64,000 nt of DNA from Actinophytocola sp044466355 (GCF_044466355.1 NZ_JBITMQ010000010.1:62001-126000); one strand, 5' to 3'. Counted from the first letter of the stretch, positions 34,189 through 43,055 are shown. A program made the numbers and translations. The notes: generated by a model from the letters alone, not told the origin.

Positions 34189-35306
34189 CGCACCGGCACC
34201 GTCGCGGTGACGCGGAAGCCCGCGGTGCCGTCGAAGGACGCGGCGCCGTCGAAGGACACGTCGCCGCCCAGCGCGGCGACGCGTTCCGACAGGCCGCGCA
34301 GCCCGTTGCCCACCCGCACCTCCCGCGTGCCGCGCCCGTCGTCCACCGCGGTCATCCGGATGCGGTCGCCGTCGCGGGCCACCTCGACGCGCAGCGTGGC
34401 CGCGTGCCCGTGCCGGAGCGTGTTCGTGACGATCTCCTGCATCGCCCGCACCAGCACCGCCGTCTGCTCCTCGTCGGCGCCGACCGCGTCGTCGATCTCG
34501 ACCGTGACCGCGAGGCCCGGCACCTGCCTGCCGACCCGGCGCAACGCCTCCGCCAGGTCGGTCGCGTGGTCGGTGCGCAGGGTGTCGACGGTCGCGCGGA
34601 CGTCGGCGAGCAGCTCGCGCGCCACCGTGCCCGCCCGCTCGACGTGCTCCCGCGCCCGCCCGTCCGCGCGGTGCCGCGCGGCCTCCAGCTCCAGCGCCAG
34701 CACCGTGAGCTGGTGACCGATGAGGTCGTGCAGCTCCCGGGAGATCCGCAGCCGCTCCGCCGTGCGCGCGGACTCCTCCAGCAGCACGCCCGCGGCCCGC
34801 AGCTCGACGTTGGCCGCGGCCAGCTCGCGGCGCGCCCTGCGCTCACGCAGGGAGGCCGCGACGCTGAGCACGGTCGCGAGCTGGATCAGCGCGTAGAACC
34901 CGCCGACGGTCAGCACGTCGACCGCGCCGCCGCCCTGCCGTGCCGCGGTCACGGCGACGATCGCGGTGTTCGCGCCCGTCACGGCCAGCGCGACCGGCAC
35001 GGTGACCAGCTCCGCGCCCAGCGCCGCGAGCGCCACCAGCAGGATCGGCAACAACCCGGCGCCGGGCGCGGTCACGACCAGCCCCCAGCTCACCACGACC
35101 GCGAGCCCGTACAGCACGTACCGCGCGGCGGGTCGTTCGGTGAACACGGACCCGACGGCGGCGGCGATCACCGCGGCGAACCCGGCGAGCCACACCGCGT
35201 GCGGCACGGCGGGTTCCGTCGCGCCCAGAATCACCGGCACGCCGACGCCGACGCACACGACGAGCATCGCGACGCCCGACCAGTCGTCGGGTCCGAACCG
35301 GTCCAT
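34185..35306 (-). CDS. sensor histidine kinase, HisKA_3 type (TCS 1)
   Basis: A 373-residue membrane kinase. The first 170 residues contain about five hydrophobic helices with short loops, so no large outer sensor. The H-box is SRELHDLIGHQLTVLALELE near residue 195, followed by an ATPase domain with the N-box (MQEIVTNTLRHGHA) and G-box (DDGRGTREVRVGNGLRGL). It phosphorylates the coupled NarL-type regulator. The ATG at 35306 lies 6 nt after a TAGGCT -10 box, suggesting a leaderless transcript. The stimulus is unknown; such intramembrane kinases often respond to membrane stress or the state of their ABC partner. Confidence 0.9.
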   Translation of the reverse strand: MDRFGPDDWSGVAMLVVCVGVGVPVILGATEPAVPHAVWLAGFAAVIAAAVGSVFTERPAARYVLYGLAVVVSWGLVVTAPGAGLLPILLVALAALGAELVTVPVALAVTGANTAIVAVTAARQGGGAVDVLTVGGFYALIQLATVLSVAASLRERRARRELAAANVELRAAGVLLEESARTAERLRISRELHDLIGHQLTVLALELEAARHRADGRAREHVERAGTVARELLADVRATVDTLRTDHATDLAEALRRVGRQVPGLAVTVEIDDAVGADEEQTAVLVRAMQEIVTNTLRHGHAATLRVEVARDGDRIRMTAVDDGRGTREVRVGNGLRGLSERVAALGGDVSFDGAASFDGTAGFRVTATVPVR

Positions 35307-35341
35307 GCCCCCAGCCTAGGGATCCGGACGTCCCGGGCGGG

Positions 35342-35382
35342 GGTGCCGATGGTCATGGTCGCGATCGCTGACCGGCGGCACC
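35342..35382. promoter_or_regulatory. 41-bp dyad between TCS 1 and the ABC exporter
   Basis: Left arm GGTGCCG-AT-GGTCA (35342-35355) and right arm TGACC-GG-CGGCACC (35369-35382) match at 12 of 14 positions around a 13-bp spacer. It sits just upstream of where the -35 of the exporter promoter would be (-10 TAGCGT at 35406-35411, poor -35), as expected for an activator. It is the likely site of the adjacent NarL-type response regulator. Confidence 0.55.
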
Positions 35383-35418
35383 CGCGCGGACCCGACCGCC
35401 GCCCCTAGCGTCGCCGCC

Positions 35419-36141
35419 ATGACCGAACCAGCGATCCTCGTGACCGGCCTGCACAAGCGGTACGGGGACGTCGTCGCCGTGGACGACCTGGACCTGCGCG
35501 TCGAACCCGGCGAGGTGGTCGCGATCGTCGGCGCGAACGGCGCGGGCAAGACGTCCACCGTGGAGATGATCGCCGGGCTGCGCGCCCCCGACCGCGGGCG
35601 GATCGCCGTGCTCGGCCTCGACCCCCGGCGGGACCGGGCCGCGCTGCGGCAGGTGCTCGGCGTGCAGCTGCAGGAGCCGTACCTGCACCACGCACTGACC
35701 GTCGCCGAACTGCTCGACCTGTACCGCGGCTTCTACCGGAACCCGAGATCGGCGGAGAGCCTGCTCGACATGGTCGAGCTGGCCGAGCACCGCGGCACCC
35801 GGTTCGAACGGCTCTCCGGCGGGCAGCAGCAGCGGCTGTCGATCGCGCTCGCGCTCGTCGGCAGACCGCGGGTGGTGATCCTCGACGAGCTGACGACCGG
35901 CCTCGACCCGCGTGCCCGGCGGCGGGTGTGGGCCGCGATCGACGCGCTGCGCGACGAGACCGTGCTGCTGGTGAGCCACGCGATGGACGAGGTGGAGCGG
36001 CTGTGCGACCGGGTCGCGGTGCTCGACCGCGGCCGGGTCGTCGCGCTCGCGCCGCCCGCCGAGCTGAACGAGAGGGCGGGCACCGGCTCGCTCGAGGAGA
36101 CCTTCATGGCGTTGACCGGAACCGAACCGGAGGAGATGTGA
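35419..36141 (+). CDS. ABC-2-type exporter ATP-binding protein
   Basis: A 240-residue ABC ATPase: Walker A GANGAGKTS near residue 40, Q-loop region VQLQEPYLHH, signature LSGGQQQRLS, Walker B VVILDELTTGLDP and H-loop VSHAMDE. The closest pattern is the CcmA/DrrA-like exporter group. It pairs with the membrane protein that overlaps its stop. The ATG lies 7 nt after a TAGCGT -10 box, so the mRNA is probably leaderless. Substrate unknown; an antibiotic or lipid is possible for this group. Confidence 0.92.
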   Translation: MTEPAILVTGLHKRYGDVVAVDDLDLRVEPGEVVAIVGANGAGKTSTVEMIAGLRAPDRGRIAVLGLDPRRDRAALRQVLGVQLQEPYLHHALTVAELLDLYRGFYRNPRSAESLLDMVELAEHRGTRFERLSGGQQQRLSIALALVGRPRVVILDELTTGLDPRARRRVWAAIDALRDETVLLVSHAMDEVERLCDRVAVLDRGRVVALAPPAELNERAGTGSLEETFMALTGTEPEEM

Positions 36142-36884
36142 GCACCCCGCCTGCCGCGTGGCTGACGTTGACGAAGTGCGAGGCGCGGATGGTCGTCCGC
36201 GACACGGCCGGGCTCGTCGTGCCCATCGCGCTGCCGATGCTGGTACTGGTCATGAACGCCTCGGCGGCGGCGGGACGGACGGCCGGGGGCGGGCGCTCCG
36301 CGCTGGACGTCCACGTGCTGCCGCTGGTGTTCGCGATCGTCCTCGCGTCGATCGGGGTGATCAACATGCCGGGCTTCCTCGCCTACTACCGGCGTGCGGG
36401 CATCCTCCGCCGCCTCGCCGTCACCCCGGTGTCACCGCTGCTGGTGCTCGTCGCCCAACTGCTGGTCAGCCTGGCACAGGCGCTGCTCGGCGTCGGTCTC
36501 GCGTTCGCGTTCGCGGTGCTCGCCTTCGGGGCGCGGCCCCCGGCGGCGGCCGGGGCCGCCGCCCTCGCGACGCTCCTGTCGGTCGCCGCGCTGTACGCGG
36601 TGGGCATGGTGGTCGCGTCGGTGGCGCCGACACCGAACTCCGCGGTCGCCATCGGGTTGGTCGCGTTCTTCGTCCTCGGCGCGGTCGGCGGCATGTTCGG
36701 CGGTACGGACGCGCTGCCGGACGTCGTCGCCCTCGTCGGGGCGTGGCTGCCGTTCGGCGCGACCGTCGACGCGCTGTCCCACGCCTGGGCGGGTGCCGCG
36801 GTGCCGACGGACACCGTCGTGGCCCTGCTCGCGGTGACCGCGGCCGGTGTCACCGTCGCGACGGTGTGGTTCCGGTGGGACTGA
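36138..36884 (+). CDS. ABC-2-type exporter membrane protein
   Basis: A 248-residue membrane protein with six hydrophobic helices (for example LVVPIALPMLVLVM, VFAIVLASIGVINM, AVAIGLVAFFVLGAVGGMF). The conserved FLAYYRRAGILRRLAVTPVSP is the usual cytoplasmic coupling region of ABC-2 permeases. The GTG start overlaps the ATPase stop (GTGA). Together they form a simple two-gene exporter switched by the divergent kinase/regulator pair. Its last bases overlap the convergent RsbW-like gene. Confidence 0.9.
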   Translation: MSTPPAAWLTLTKCEARMVVRDTAGLVVPIALPMLVLVMNASAAAGRTAGGGRSALDVHVLPLVFAIVLASIGVINMPGFLAYYRRAGILRRLAVTPVSPLLVLVAQLLVSLAQALLGVGLAFAFAVLAFGARPPAAAGAAALATLLSVAALYAVGMVVASVAPTPNSAVAIGLVAFFVLGAVGGMFGGTDALPDVVALVGAWLPFGATVDALSHAWAGAAVPTDTVVALLAVTAAGVTVATVWFRWD

Positions 36885-37332
36885 CGGCCTCGTCGTGGCG
36901 GGCGTGGTCCGCGCACGGCATCGTCGACCACACCGTCTTCCCACCGGCGGCCGGGTGACGCCGCACGCCCCAGACCCGGCAGATCCGCCGCACCAGCACC
37001 AGGCCCGCCCCGCGGTGCGCGGCGGGCCCGAACCTGGACACGCCCGGGGTCAGCTCGTCGAGGTTGGCGTCCTCGACCTCCACGTTGATCTCGGTGTCCG
37101 TACGGGTCAGCCGCAGGGCGCGGGGGCCGCCGCCGTGTTCGATGGCGTTGGTCACCAGCTCGACCACCACCAGCAGGAGGTCGGTGAGCACGTCGTCACC
37201 GAGGTCACCCGCGGTCCGCCGCACCCAGACCCGGATCGCGGGGAGCGCCGCGACGCCGCTGTTCGCGAGGTCCTCGTCCCACCTCAGCGCCGAGGCCCAG
37301 ACGACTTCTCCCGGCTCGTCCGCCTCCGTCAT
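36850..37332 (-). CDS. RsbW-like ATP-binding protein (serine/threonine anti-sigma kinase family)
   Basis: A 160-residue protein with a lone HATPase_c domain: N-box VVVELVTNAIEHGG near residue 62, G1-type DANLDE and G2-type HRGAGLVLVRRICRVWGV near 112-128. Single-domain proteins of this kind in actinomycetes act as anti-sigma kinases or regulators of unknown partner. No anti-anti-sigma or sigma gene is adjacent. The 3' end overlaps the exporter permease by 35 bases on the other strand. The 289-base gap upstream to the lipoprotein gene shows nothing I can name. Confidence 0.8.
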   Translation of the reverse strand: MTEADEPGEVVWASALRWDEDLANSGVAALPAIRVWVRRTAGDLGDDVLTDLLLVVVELVTNAIEHGGGPRALRLTRTDTEINVEVEDANLDELTPGVSRFGPAAHRGAGLVLVRRICRVWGVRRHPAAGGKTVWSTMPCADHARHDEAVSPTGTTPSRR

Positions 37333-37621
37333 CCCGCCCCTCCCACCGCGCCGCCGTCCTCAGTGGACGACCAACCGCCCCCGTACGTCCGCTGTTCGGA
37401 TACCAACCCGGGACGATCTCGAAACATCGGACCGCGTGCCCGGTCCACGAAGGGCCGGGAACTCCCTGCCACACCAACGAGATCGGTCACCGGGACGGGC
37501 CGTTGTCCCCCATGAGAGCTACGTGCGGGTGTCCACCGTGACGGGACGATTCCGGCGCGCGGGATCCGTAGTGTTCCGGCCGCCGCGGCGTACGGCCGCG
37601 ACATCCGTGAGGGAGGACACG

Positions 37622-38518
37622 ATGAACCGCAACGGCAAGGTGACCGCTTCGATCGCGCTGTGCTGCGTCGCACTGGCGGGCTGCGACGAGGCCCCGGAGG
37701 AGACCTCGGCGCCGCCCGCGAACAGCACCACCACGGCGAAGAACGAGGCGCCGTTCACCGGGAAGGTCGAGGCCGACGGCGGCTCGGTGCAGGTCTCCTG
37801 CGCGGGCGAGGCACAGGAAGGCCGGCCCGTCGTCGTGCTGCTGCACGGCGGCGGTGACGACCTGACGAAGATGGCCGACCTCCAGAACAAGCTCAGCGAC
37901 AAGGACCTGGTCTGCTCCTACGACCGGCTCGGCGCGGGCGCCAGCGACAAGCCGGGCGGGCCGCAGACGATCGCCGACAGCGGCGACGTGCTCACCGCCG
38001 TGATCGACCGGGTCGCCGGGGACGCGCCGGTCGTCCTCGCCGGCCACTCGCTCGGCGGTCTGCTCGCCGCCCGGTACGCGCCCGACCACCAGGACCGGGT
38101 CGCGGGACTGGTCCTGCTGGACGCCACCTCACCGACGCAGAGCGCCGACCTCAAGGCCATCGTCCCGGCGAACGCCACCGGGCCCGCGGCCGACCTGGTG
38201 GCGCAGACCGAAGCCGTGCTGCGGGGGCAGAACCCGGAGCGGCTCGTGACCCCGGACGGGGACGTCGCGTCCGCCGGGGACATCCCGGTGCAGGTGGTCC
38301 AGCACGGGAAGCCGTACCTCGCCGAGGCCGTTCCCGAGTACGGGCAGGACATGGAGCAGGCCTGGGCGCAGGGCCAGCGGAAGTGGCTCGCCGTCTCCAG
38401 CGACAGCACGCTGGTCACCGCACCGAACAGCGGGCACTACGTTCACGTCGACGAACCCGAGGTCGCCGTCCGGGCCATCCAGCAGGTCGTCGCGCAGGCC
38501 GCCGAGCACAACGGCTGA
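37622..38518 (+). CDS. alpha/beta-hydrolase lipoprotein
   Basis: A 298-residue secreted hydrolase. The N-terminus is a lipoprotein signal (VTASIALCCVALAGCDE) with the anchor Cys at residue 21, followed by a Ser/Thr/Ala linker. The alpha/beta-hydrolase core shows the oxyanion HGGG (VLLHGGGDD), YDRLGAGASD, the nucleophile Ser in AGHSLGGLLAARYA and the catalytic His in NSGHYVHVDEP near the C-terminus. It should act on an ester or similar bond outside the membrane. The ATG has GGGAGG upstream. It is convergent with TCS 2, stops one base apart. Confidence 0.87.
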   Translation: MNRNGKVTASIALCCVALAGCDEAPEETSAPPANSTTTAKNEAPFTGKVEADGGSVQVSCAGEAQEGRPVVVLLHGGGDDLTKMADLQNKLSDKDLVCSYDRLGAGASDKPGGPQTIADSGDVLTAVIDRVAGDAPVVLAGHSLGGLLAARYAPDHQDRVAGLVLLDATSPTQSADLKAIVPANATGPAADLVAQTEAVLRGQNPERLVTPDGDVASAGDIPVQVVQHGKPYLAEAVPEYGQDMEQAWAQGQRKWLAVSSDSTLVTAPNSGHYVHVDEPEVAVRAIQQVVAQAAEHNG

Positions 38519-38519
38519 C

Positions 38520-39173
38520 TCAGGTGACCAACCCGTGGCGGTAGGCGTAGATGACGGCCTGCACCCGGTCACGGAGCCCGAGCTTGGTGAGGATGCGCGA
38601 CACGAACGTCTTGACCGTCTCGGGGCTGATCACGAGCGTGCCCGCGATCTCGTTGTTGGACAACCCGTCCGCGACGAGACGCAGCACCTCCAGCTCACGC
38701 GGGGTCAGCGGCACGTTCCGCGGCCTGCCCTCGGCCGGGCGGATCCGGGTGGCGAACCGGCCGACCAGCTCACGCGTCACCGCCGGGTCCAGCAGCGCCG
38801 CGCCGGTCGCCACGGTCCGGATCCCGTGCAGCAGCCGGTCCGGCGGGCTGTCCTTCAGCAGGAACCCGCCCGCCCCCGCGCGCAACGCCTGGTACACGTA
38901 CTCGTCCAGGTTGAACGTGGTCACGACGAGCACCTTGACCGGGCGCGGCACGTCGGCGCCCGCGAGCAGGCGGGTGGCCGCGATGCCGTCGAGCACCGGC
39001 ATGCGGACGTCCATCACCACCACGTCCGGGTCGAGCGCACGCGCGAGGTCGACCGCGGTCTGGCCGTCCTCGCACTCGCCCGCCACCTCGAGGTCGGGTT
39101 GCGCGTCGATGATCGTCACCAGGCCGGTGCGGACCAGCACCTGGTCGTCGCAGACCAGGACCCGGATGGTCAC
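38520..39173 (-). CDS. NarL/LuxR-family response regulator (TCS 2)
   Basis: A 217-residue response regulator: acidic pair DDQ near residue 9, phospho-Asp in VVVMDVRMPVLDG near 54, Thr in VVTTFNLDEY, Lys in LLKDSPPD, and a LuxR helix-turn-helix (LTPRELEVLRLVADGLSNNEIAGTL; VKTFVSRILTKLGL). The ATG overlaps the kinase stop (ATGA). Targets are not evident because no transport or effector operon is divergent to it; the convergent lipoprotein hydrolase is the only close neighbour. Confidence 0.93.
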   Translation of the reverse strand: MTIRVLVCDDQVLVRTGLVTIIDAQPDLEVAGECEDGQTAVDLARALDPDVVVMDVRMPVLDGIAATRLLAGADVPRPVKVLVVTTFNLDEYVYQALRAGAGGFLLKDSPPDRLLHGIRTVATGAALLDPAVTRELVGRFATRIRPAEGRPRNVPLTPRELEVLRLVADGLSNNEIAGTLVISPETVKTFVSRILTKLGLRDRVQAVIYAYRHGLVT

Positions 39174-40303
39174 GACGAGGCCCCCGCCGGGATGCGGGCC
39201 CGCACGTAGAAGCCGCCGCCCGTGGCGTGGCCCGAGCTGAACTCGCCGCCGAGGACGTCAACGCGTTCGCGCAGGCCGGCCAGTCCGCGCCCGCTCCCGC
39301 CGAGGGACGCGTCGGAGGGACCGGCAGCGTCGGTGCTGACCTCCACGGTGATCTCGCGGTCGCCGTGGAGGACCTGCACCGACGTGCGGCTGCCGCGCGC
39401 GTACTTGAGCGCGTTGGTCAGGGCCTCCTGCACGACCCGGTAGGCCACCGGGCCCGCGTTGCCCGCCGACCCGGCCGGGGTGCCCTCCTCGGTGAACTCC
39501 ACGGGCTGGCCCGCCTTGCGGGTCTGCTCCACGAGTGTGCGGAGCCCGGCCGCGGACGGTGCGCCGTGGTCGGGGTTGAGCACGTCGAGCAGGTGCCGCA
39601 GCTCGGTCAGCGCCTGCCTGCCGGTGTCGGTGACGACGGTCAGCGTCTCGTCGAGGCGGTCCGGTTTCGCGGTCAGGTACCGCGCGGCCTCCGCCTGCAC
39701 CACCATCGCCGTCACGTGGTGGGTCACGACGTCGTGGAGTTCGCGGGCGAGCCGGGTCCGTTCCGCGGCACGGGTTTCCTCCGCCACGCGGCGGCGTCGC
39801 TCGGCCTCGGCCGCCCTGGTGGCCCGCAGCCACGAGCCCACGCCCCACACCAACGCCAGCGCCACGTAGAACGTCAGGTACTCGCTCACCGCCTCGCCCG
39901 CGCCGAGCAGCTCGAACGCGAGCACGAACGCCACGTACGCGGCGGAGGACACGACCGCCGTCGCCCGCCGGTGCCGCTCCGACCGCGACGCGGCGGTCAG
40001 CAACGCGATCGCGAACGCGGTGCCCGCGAACGAGTGGTAGCCGCGGAGCTGGTCGATGGCGAAACCGGCCGACACCACGACGAAACCGGCGACGGGCCAC
40101 CGCCTGCACACCACGAGCGGACCGCACTGGAGAGCGATCGCGACGACGGCCAGCACGTCGTACGGCCGGGCAGGCATGCCACCGAACTGCGTCCCGTGGC
40201 TGTGCAACGCCGGGACCAGCGACCCGACGAAGAGCATCAGCGCGATCGACGAATACCAGACCACGCCACCGAACCGACGAACAATCCCCCGAGGATCGAT
40301 CAC
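39170..40303 (-). CDS. sensor histidine kinase, HisKA_3 type (TCS 2)
   Basis: A 377-residue membrane kinase. Four to five hydrophobic helices occupy residues 13-155, then a short coiled region rich in Arg and Glu, the H-box ARELHDVVTHHVTAMVVQAE near 195, and an ATPase domain (QEALTNALKYARG; GSGRGLAGLRERVDVLGG). The GTG at 40303 lies 6 nt after TAAGCT (40315-40310 on this strand), a leaderless arrangement. It works with the coupled response regulator; the signal is unknown. Confidence 0.9.
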   Translation of the reverse strand: MIDPRGIVRRFGGVVWYSSIALMLFVGSLVPALHSHGTQFGGMPARPYDVLAVVAIALQCGPLVVCRRWPVAGFVVVSAGFAIDQLRGYHSFAGTAFAIALLTAASRSERHRRATAVVSSAAYVAFVLAFELLGAGEAVSEYLTFYVALALVWGVGSWLRATRAAEAERRRRVAEETRAAERTRLARELHDVVTHHVTAMVVQAEAARYLTAKPDRLDETLTVVTDTGRQALTELRHLLDVLNPDHGAPSAAGLRTLVEQTRKAGQPVEFTEEGTPAGSAGNAGPVAYRVVQEALTNALKYARGSRTSVQVLHGDREITVEVSTDAAGPSDASLGGSGRGLAGLRERVDVLGGEFSSGHATGGGFYVRARIPAGASS

Positions 40304-40334
40304 CGGCGCAGCTTAGCGGCGTCCGCGCACCCAC

Positions 40335-41051
40335 TCAGGCGGCGGTCAGGCCGAAGGTCGCGTAGGCGCTGCGGATGACGGGCTGCGCGACGTTGCGGAC
40401 GCGGATGCCGCCCGCGGTCACCCCCTGCTCGCAACCGAAGTGGGCGTGGCCGTGGAGCGCGAGGTCCGCGCCGCACTCGTCGATCACCTCGCCCAGCTGG
40501 TAGCAGCCGAGGAACGGGTAGATCTCCGGCGGCTCGCCACGCAGCGTCTCCGGGATCGGCGAGTAGTGGGTCAGCACGATCCGCACGTCGGTGTCCAGGC
40601 CGCGCAGCGCGGCACGCAGGCGTTCGGCGCGCTCGACCGTGTGCCCGACGAACGCCTTCATCTCGGGCTCACCGAAGTTGCTCGCGCACTTGCCGGCGAA
40701 CCCGCCGCCGAAGCCCTTCACACCGGCGACGCCGACGCTCGTGCCGTCGACCTCGAGCGTGACCGCCTCGCCTTCGAGCACGCGCAGCCCCCGGTCCTCC
40801 AGGAGCTTCGCGATGTCGTCGGCCAGGTCGCTGTGGTGGTCGTGGTTGCCGAGCACGGCGATGACCGGCACCGGCAGGTCGGCGAACTCGTCGGCGACGA
40901 CCCGCGCCTCGTCGAGCGTGCCGTGCCGGGTCAGGTCGCCTGCCAGCAGCATCACGTCGGCGTGTGCGGGCAGCTTCTCGAGCGCGGGCCGCAGCTGCCC
41001 GCGCGCGTCCTCGCCGAGGTGCACGTCCCCGACCGCGGCGATGCGGATCAT
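40335..41051 (-). CDS. calcineurin-like metallophosphoesterase
   Basis: A 238-residue metallophosphoesterase with all five blocks: GDVHLG near residue 8, GDLTRHG near 43, GNHDHHSD near 69, LTHYSPIP and LHGHAHFG. These bind two metals and hydrolyse phosphoesters. It is cytoplasmic with no signal. The start overlaps the BON-protein stop (ATGA), and that gene in turn overlaps a nucleotidyltransferase, so the three are one translation-coupled operon. The substrate is unknown. Confidence 0.9.
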   Translation of the reverse strand: MIRIAAVGDVHLGEDARGQLRPALEKLPAHADVMLLAGDLTRHGTLDEARVVADEFADLPVPVIAVLGNHDHHSDLADDIAKLLEDRGLRVLEGEAVTLEVDGTSVGVAGVKGFGGGFAGKCASNFGEPEMKAFVGHTVERAERLRAALRGLDTDVRIVLTHYSPIPETLRGEPPEIYPFLGCYQLGEVIDECGADLALHGHAHFGCEQGVTAGGIRVRNVAQPVIRSAYATFGLTAA

Positions 41052-41302
41052 CGGAGTTCCTCCCGGCGCGCGGGTTCGCGGGTGTCGGCCACCCGCACGT
41101 CGTTGTTCACCGACACGTCCGGCGCGACCTCGGCCAGCACCTGTTCCAGCTCGGTGCGCCGCTGTTCGGTCGCGACCTCACCGGACAGGTGGACGTGGTC
41201 GCCCCGCACGTTGACACGCACGCCCATCTCGGCGGTGCGCGGGTCCTCCGCGAGTGCGCGCCGGATGTGCGCAACCCGGTACTGCGGGCTCTCGTCGGTC
41301 AT
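41048..41302 (-). CDS. small BON-domain protein
   Basis: An 84-residue soluble protein made of one BON domain: VAHIRRALAEDPRT, then VRVNVRGDHVHLSGEV and the helix EQRRTELEQVLAEVAPDVSVNNDV. There is no signal peptide, so unlike most BON proteins it should stay in the cytoplasm. The start at 41302 has AAGGA upstream and overlaps the nucleotidyltransferase stop; its stop overlaps the phosphoesterase start. Function unknown. Confidence 0.82.
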   Translation of the reverse strand: MTDESPQYRVAHIRRALAEDPRTAEMGVRVNVRGDHVHLSGEVATEQRRTELEQVLAEVAPDVSVNNDVRVADTREPARREELR

Positions 41303-41871
41303 GTCGGGATCCTTTCGCCGCACGACTCGATGTCCACAACGGACAGTCCATTGAGGAGCACCAGGAACGACCGCGCGTAGGGTGACGCCGCGGTCTCCTG
41401 GGCCACCCGCGCCCAGTCCACCTGCTCCCGCAGGTCCCTGGCGACGGTCAGCAGCGGCGCGAAGTCGCACCGGTGCGGGCCGAGCACGAGCAGCTTGTCG
41501 ACCATCAGGTCGGTCGCCGAGACGACGGGTGCGTACGCGGGCCCGACGCGCATCGGCTCCGCGCGGCGGAGGACCTCCCCGGGGTCGCGGTGGTTGGGCT
41601 GGAAGATCAGGTCGACCAGCACGTGCCCGTCGTAGACCTTGAGGAGCCAGTCCTCCGGCGGGTCCTCGGGGCGCATCCCCTCGGCCGCCAGCGCCTGCTG
41701 CGCGGCCCGCGCGTCCTGTTCACGCAGGAACACGTCGACGTCGTGTTCGGACGGTGGCCCGCCCCGCGCGTACACCGCACACCCACCCGCCACCGCGAAG
41801 TCGATGCCGGCGGCGGAGAGCGTGTTGACCACCTTCGTCAACGCGTGCAGCAACGTCGCCTCGTCCACCAC
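41299..41871 (-). CDS. nucleotidyltransferase-fold protein
   Basis: A 190-residue protein with a minimal nucleotidyltransferase fold: GG-x-A at VAGGCAVYARGG near residue 29 and the metal pair D-x-D in SEHDVDVFL near 44-46, then VLVDLIFQP giving the third carboxylate. It looks like AbiEii/MNT-type or aminoglycoside-nucleotidyltransferase-related proteins, but no antitoxin partner is adjacent. The start is one of two consecutive GTG codons at 41871. It leads the BON and phosphoesterase operon. Substrate unknown. Confidence 0.75.
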   Translation of the reverse strand: MVDEATLLHALTKVVNTLSAAGIDFAVAGGCAVYARGGPPSEHDVDVFLREQDARAAQQALAAEGMRPEDPPEDWLLKVYDGHVLVDLIFQPNHRDPGEVLRRAEPMRVGPAYAPVVSATDLMVDKLLVLGPHRCDFAPLLTVARDLREQVDWARVAQETAASPYARSFLVLLNGLSVVDIESCGERIPT

Positions 41872-41909
41872 GAACGGTTACCCGGGCGTCGCGCGGGAAA
41901 ACGCGCCCG

Positions 41910-43055
41910 CTAGGAGGGCGGCAGTTGCCGCACCCGGGCGGCCTCGCGGGTGAGGTGGTCCCGTTCCGGCACGCTCGTCGCGGCCTGGGCGGCCTGTGTG
42001 TACAGCTGCGCGGCCCGCTCGTGGTCACCCGCGCGTTCGTGCAGGTAGGCGGCCGCCGCGGCATACCTGGGCAGGTCGGGGCTCACGTCCGCGAGCGCCG
42101 CCAGACCGGCGTGCGGGCCGTCGGCCGCACCGACCGCCACCGCGCGGTTGAGCCGGACGACCGGGCTGTCGGTGACGCGCAGCAACTCGTCGTACCACTC
42201 GACGATCTGCACCCAGTCCGTCTCGTCGGCGCGCTGCGCGTCGGCGTGCAGGGCGGCGACGGCGGCCTGTGCCTGGTACTCCCCGAGCCGGTCGCGGGCC
42301 AGCGCGGCCTGCAGGATCGCGACGCCCTCGGTGATCATGGCGGTGTCCCAGCGCGACCGGTCCTGCTGGGCGAGCGGCACGAGACGACCGTCGGGATCGG
42401 TGCGCGACGCGCGGCGGGCGTGGTGCAGCAGCATCAGCGCGAGCAGGCCGGCGACCTCGGGCTCGTCGGTCAGCGCGACGAGCTGGCGGGCGAGCCGGAT
42501 CGCCTCCGCCGCGAGGTCCACGTCCCCGCCGTACCCCTCGTTGAACACGAGGTAGAGCACCCGCAACACCGTCCCGAGGTCGCCGGGCTGGTCGAGCGGC
42601 AGGCCCGCGAGCCTGCGTTTGGCCCGGCTGATCCGCTGCGCCATGGTCGCCTCGGGGACGAGGTAGGCGGCCGCGATCTGGCGTGTCGTCAGGCCGCCGA
42701 CGGCGCGCAGCGTCAGCGCGACCGCCGAGGCGGGCGGCAGGGTGGGGTGCGCGCACAGGAAGTACAGCCGCAGCGTGTCGTCCGTCGCGGGCGCGGGGCC
42801 CGCGGGCGGCTCGGCGTCCACGACGAGCTCCCGGCCGCGCCGCGCCGACTCGGCACGGGCGGCGTCGAGGAACTTGCGCCACGCGACCGCGACGAGCCAG
42901 CCCTTCCGGTCGCGCGGCGGGTCGTCGGGCCACGTGTCGAGCGCCCGGATCAGTGCCTCCTGCACGGCGTCCTCCGCGGACGCGAAGTCGGCTCCGCGCC
43001 GGACGAGGACGCCGATCACCGCGGGCACCAGCTCCCGCAGCAGCGCCGCGTTCAC
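41910..43055 (-). CDS. ECF42-type RNA polymerase sigma factor with C-terminal TPR-like extension
   Basis: A 381-residue sigma factor. Region 2 (DFASAEDAVQEALIRALDTWP; GWLVAVAWRKFLD) and region 4 (TLRAVGGLTTRQIAAAYLVPEATMAQRISRAKRRL) are followed by about 200 residues of helical repeats (VLYLVFNEGYGG; DWVQIVEWYDELL; LNRAVAVGAADGP; AAYLHERAGDHERAAQLY). That layout, and the DGPF protein immediately upstream and overlapping (GTGA), define ECF42. These sigmas have no classical anti-sigma factor; the C-terminal extension is thought to control them. Confidence 0.9.
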   Translation of the reverse strand: MNAALLRELVPAVIGVLVRRGADFASAEDAVQEALIRALDTWPDDPPRDRKGWLVAVAWRKFLDAARAESARRGRELVVDAEPPAGPAPATDDTLRLYFLCAHPTLPPASAVALTLRAVGGLTTRQIAAAYLVPEATMAQRISRAKRRLAGLPLDQPGDLGTVLRVLYLVFNEGYGGDVDLAAEAIRLARQLVALTDEPEVAGLLALMLLHHARRASRTDPDGRLVPLAQQDRSRWDTAMITEGVAILQAALARDRLGEYQAQAAVAALHADAQRADETDWVQIVEWYDELLRVTDSPVVRLNRAVAVGAADGPHAGLAALADVSPDLPRYAAAAAYLHERAGDHERAAQLYTQAAQAATSVPERDHLTREAARVRQLPPS

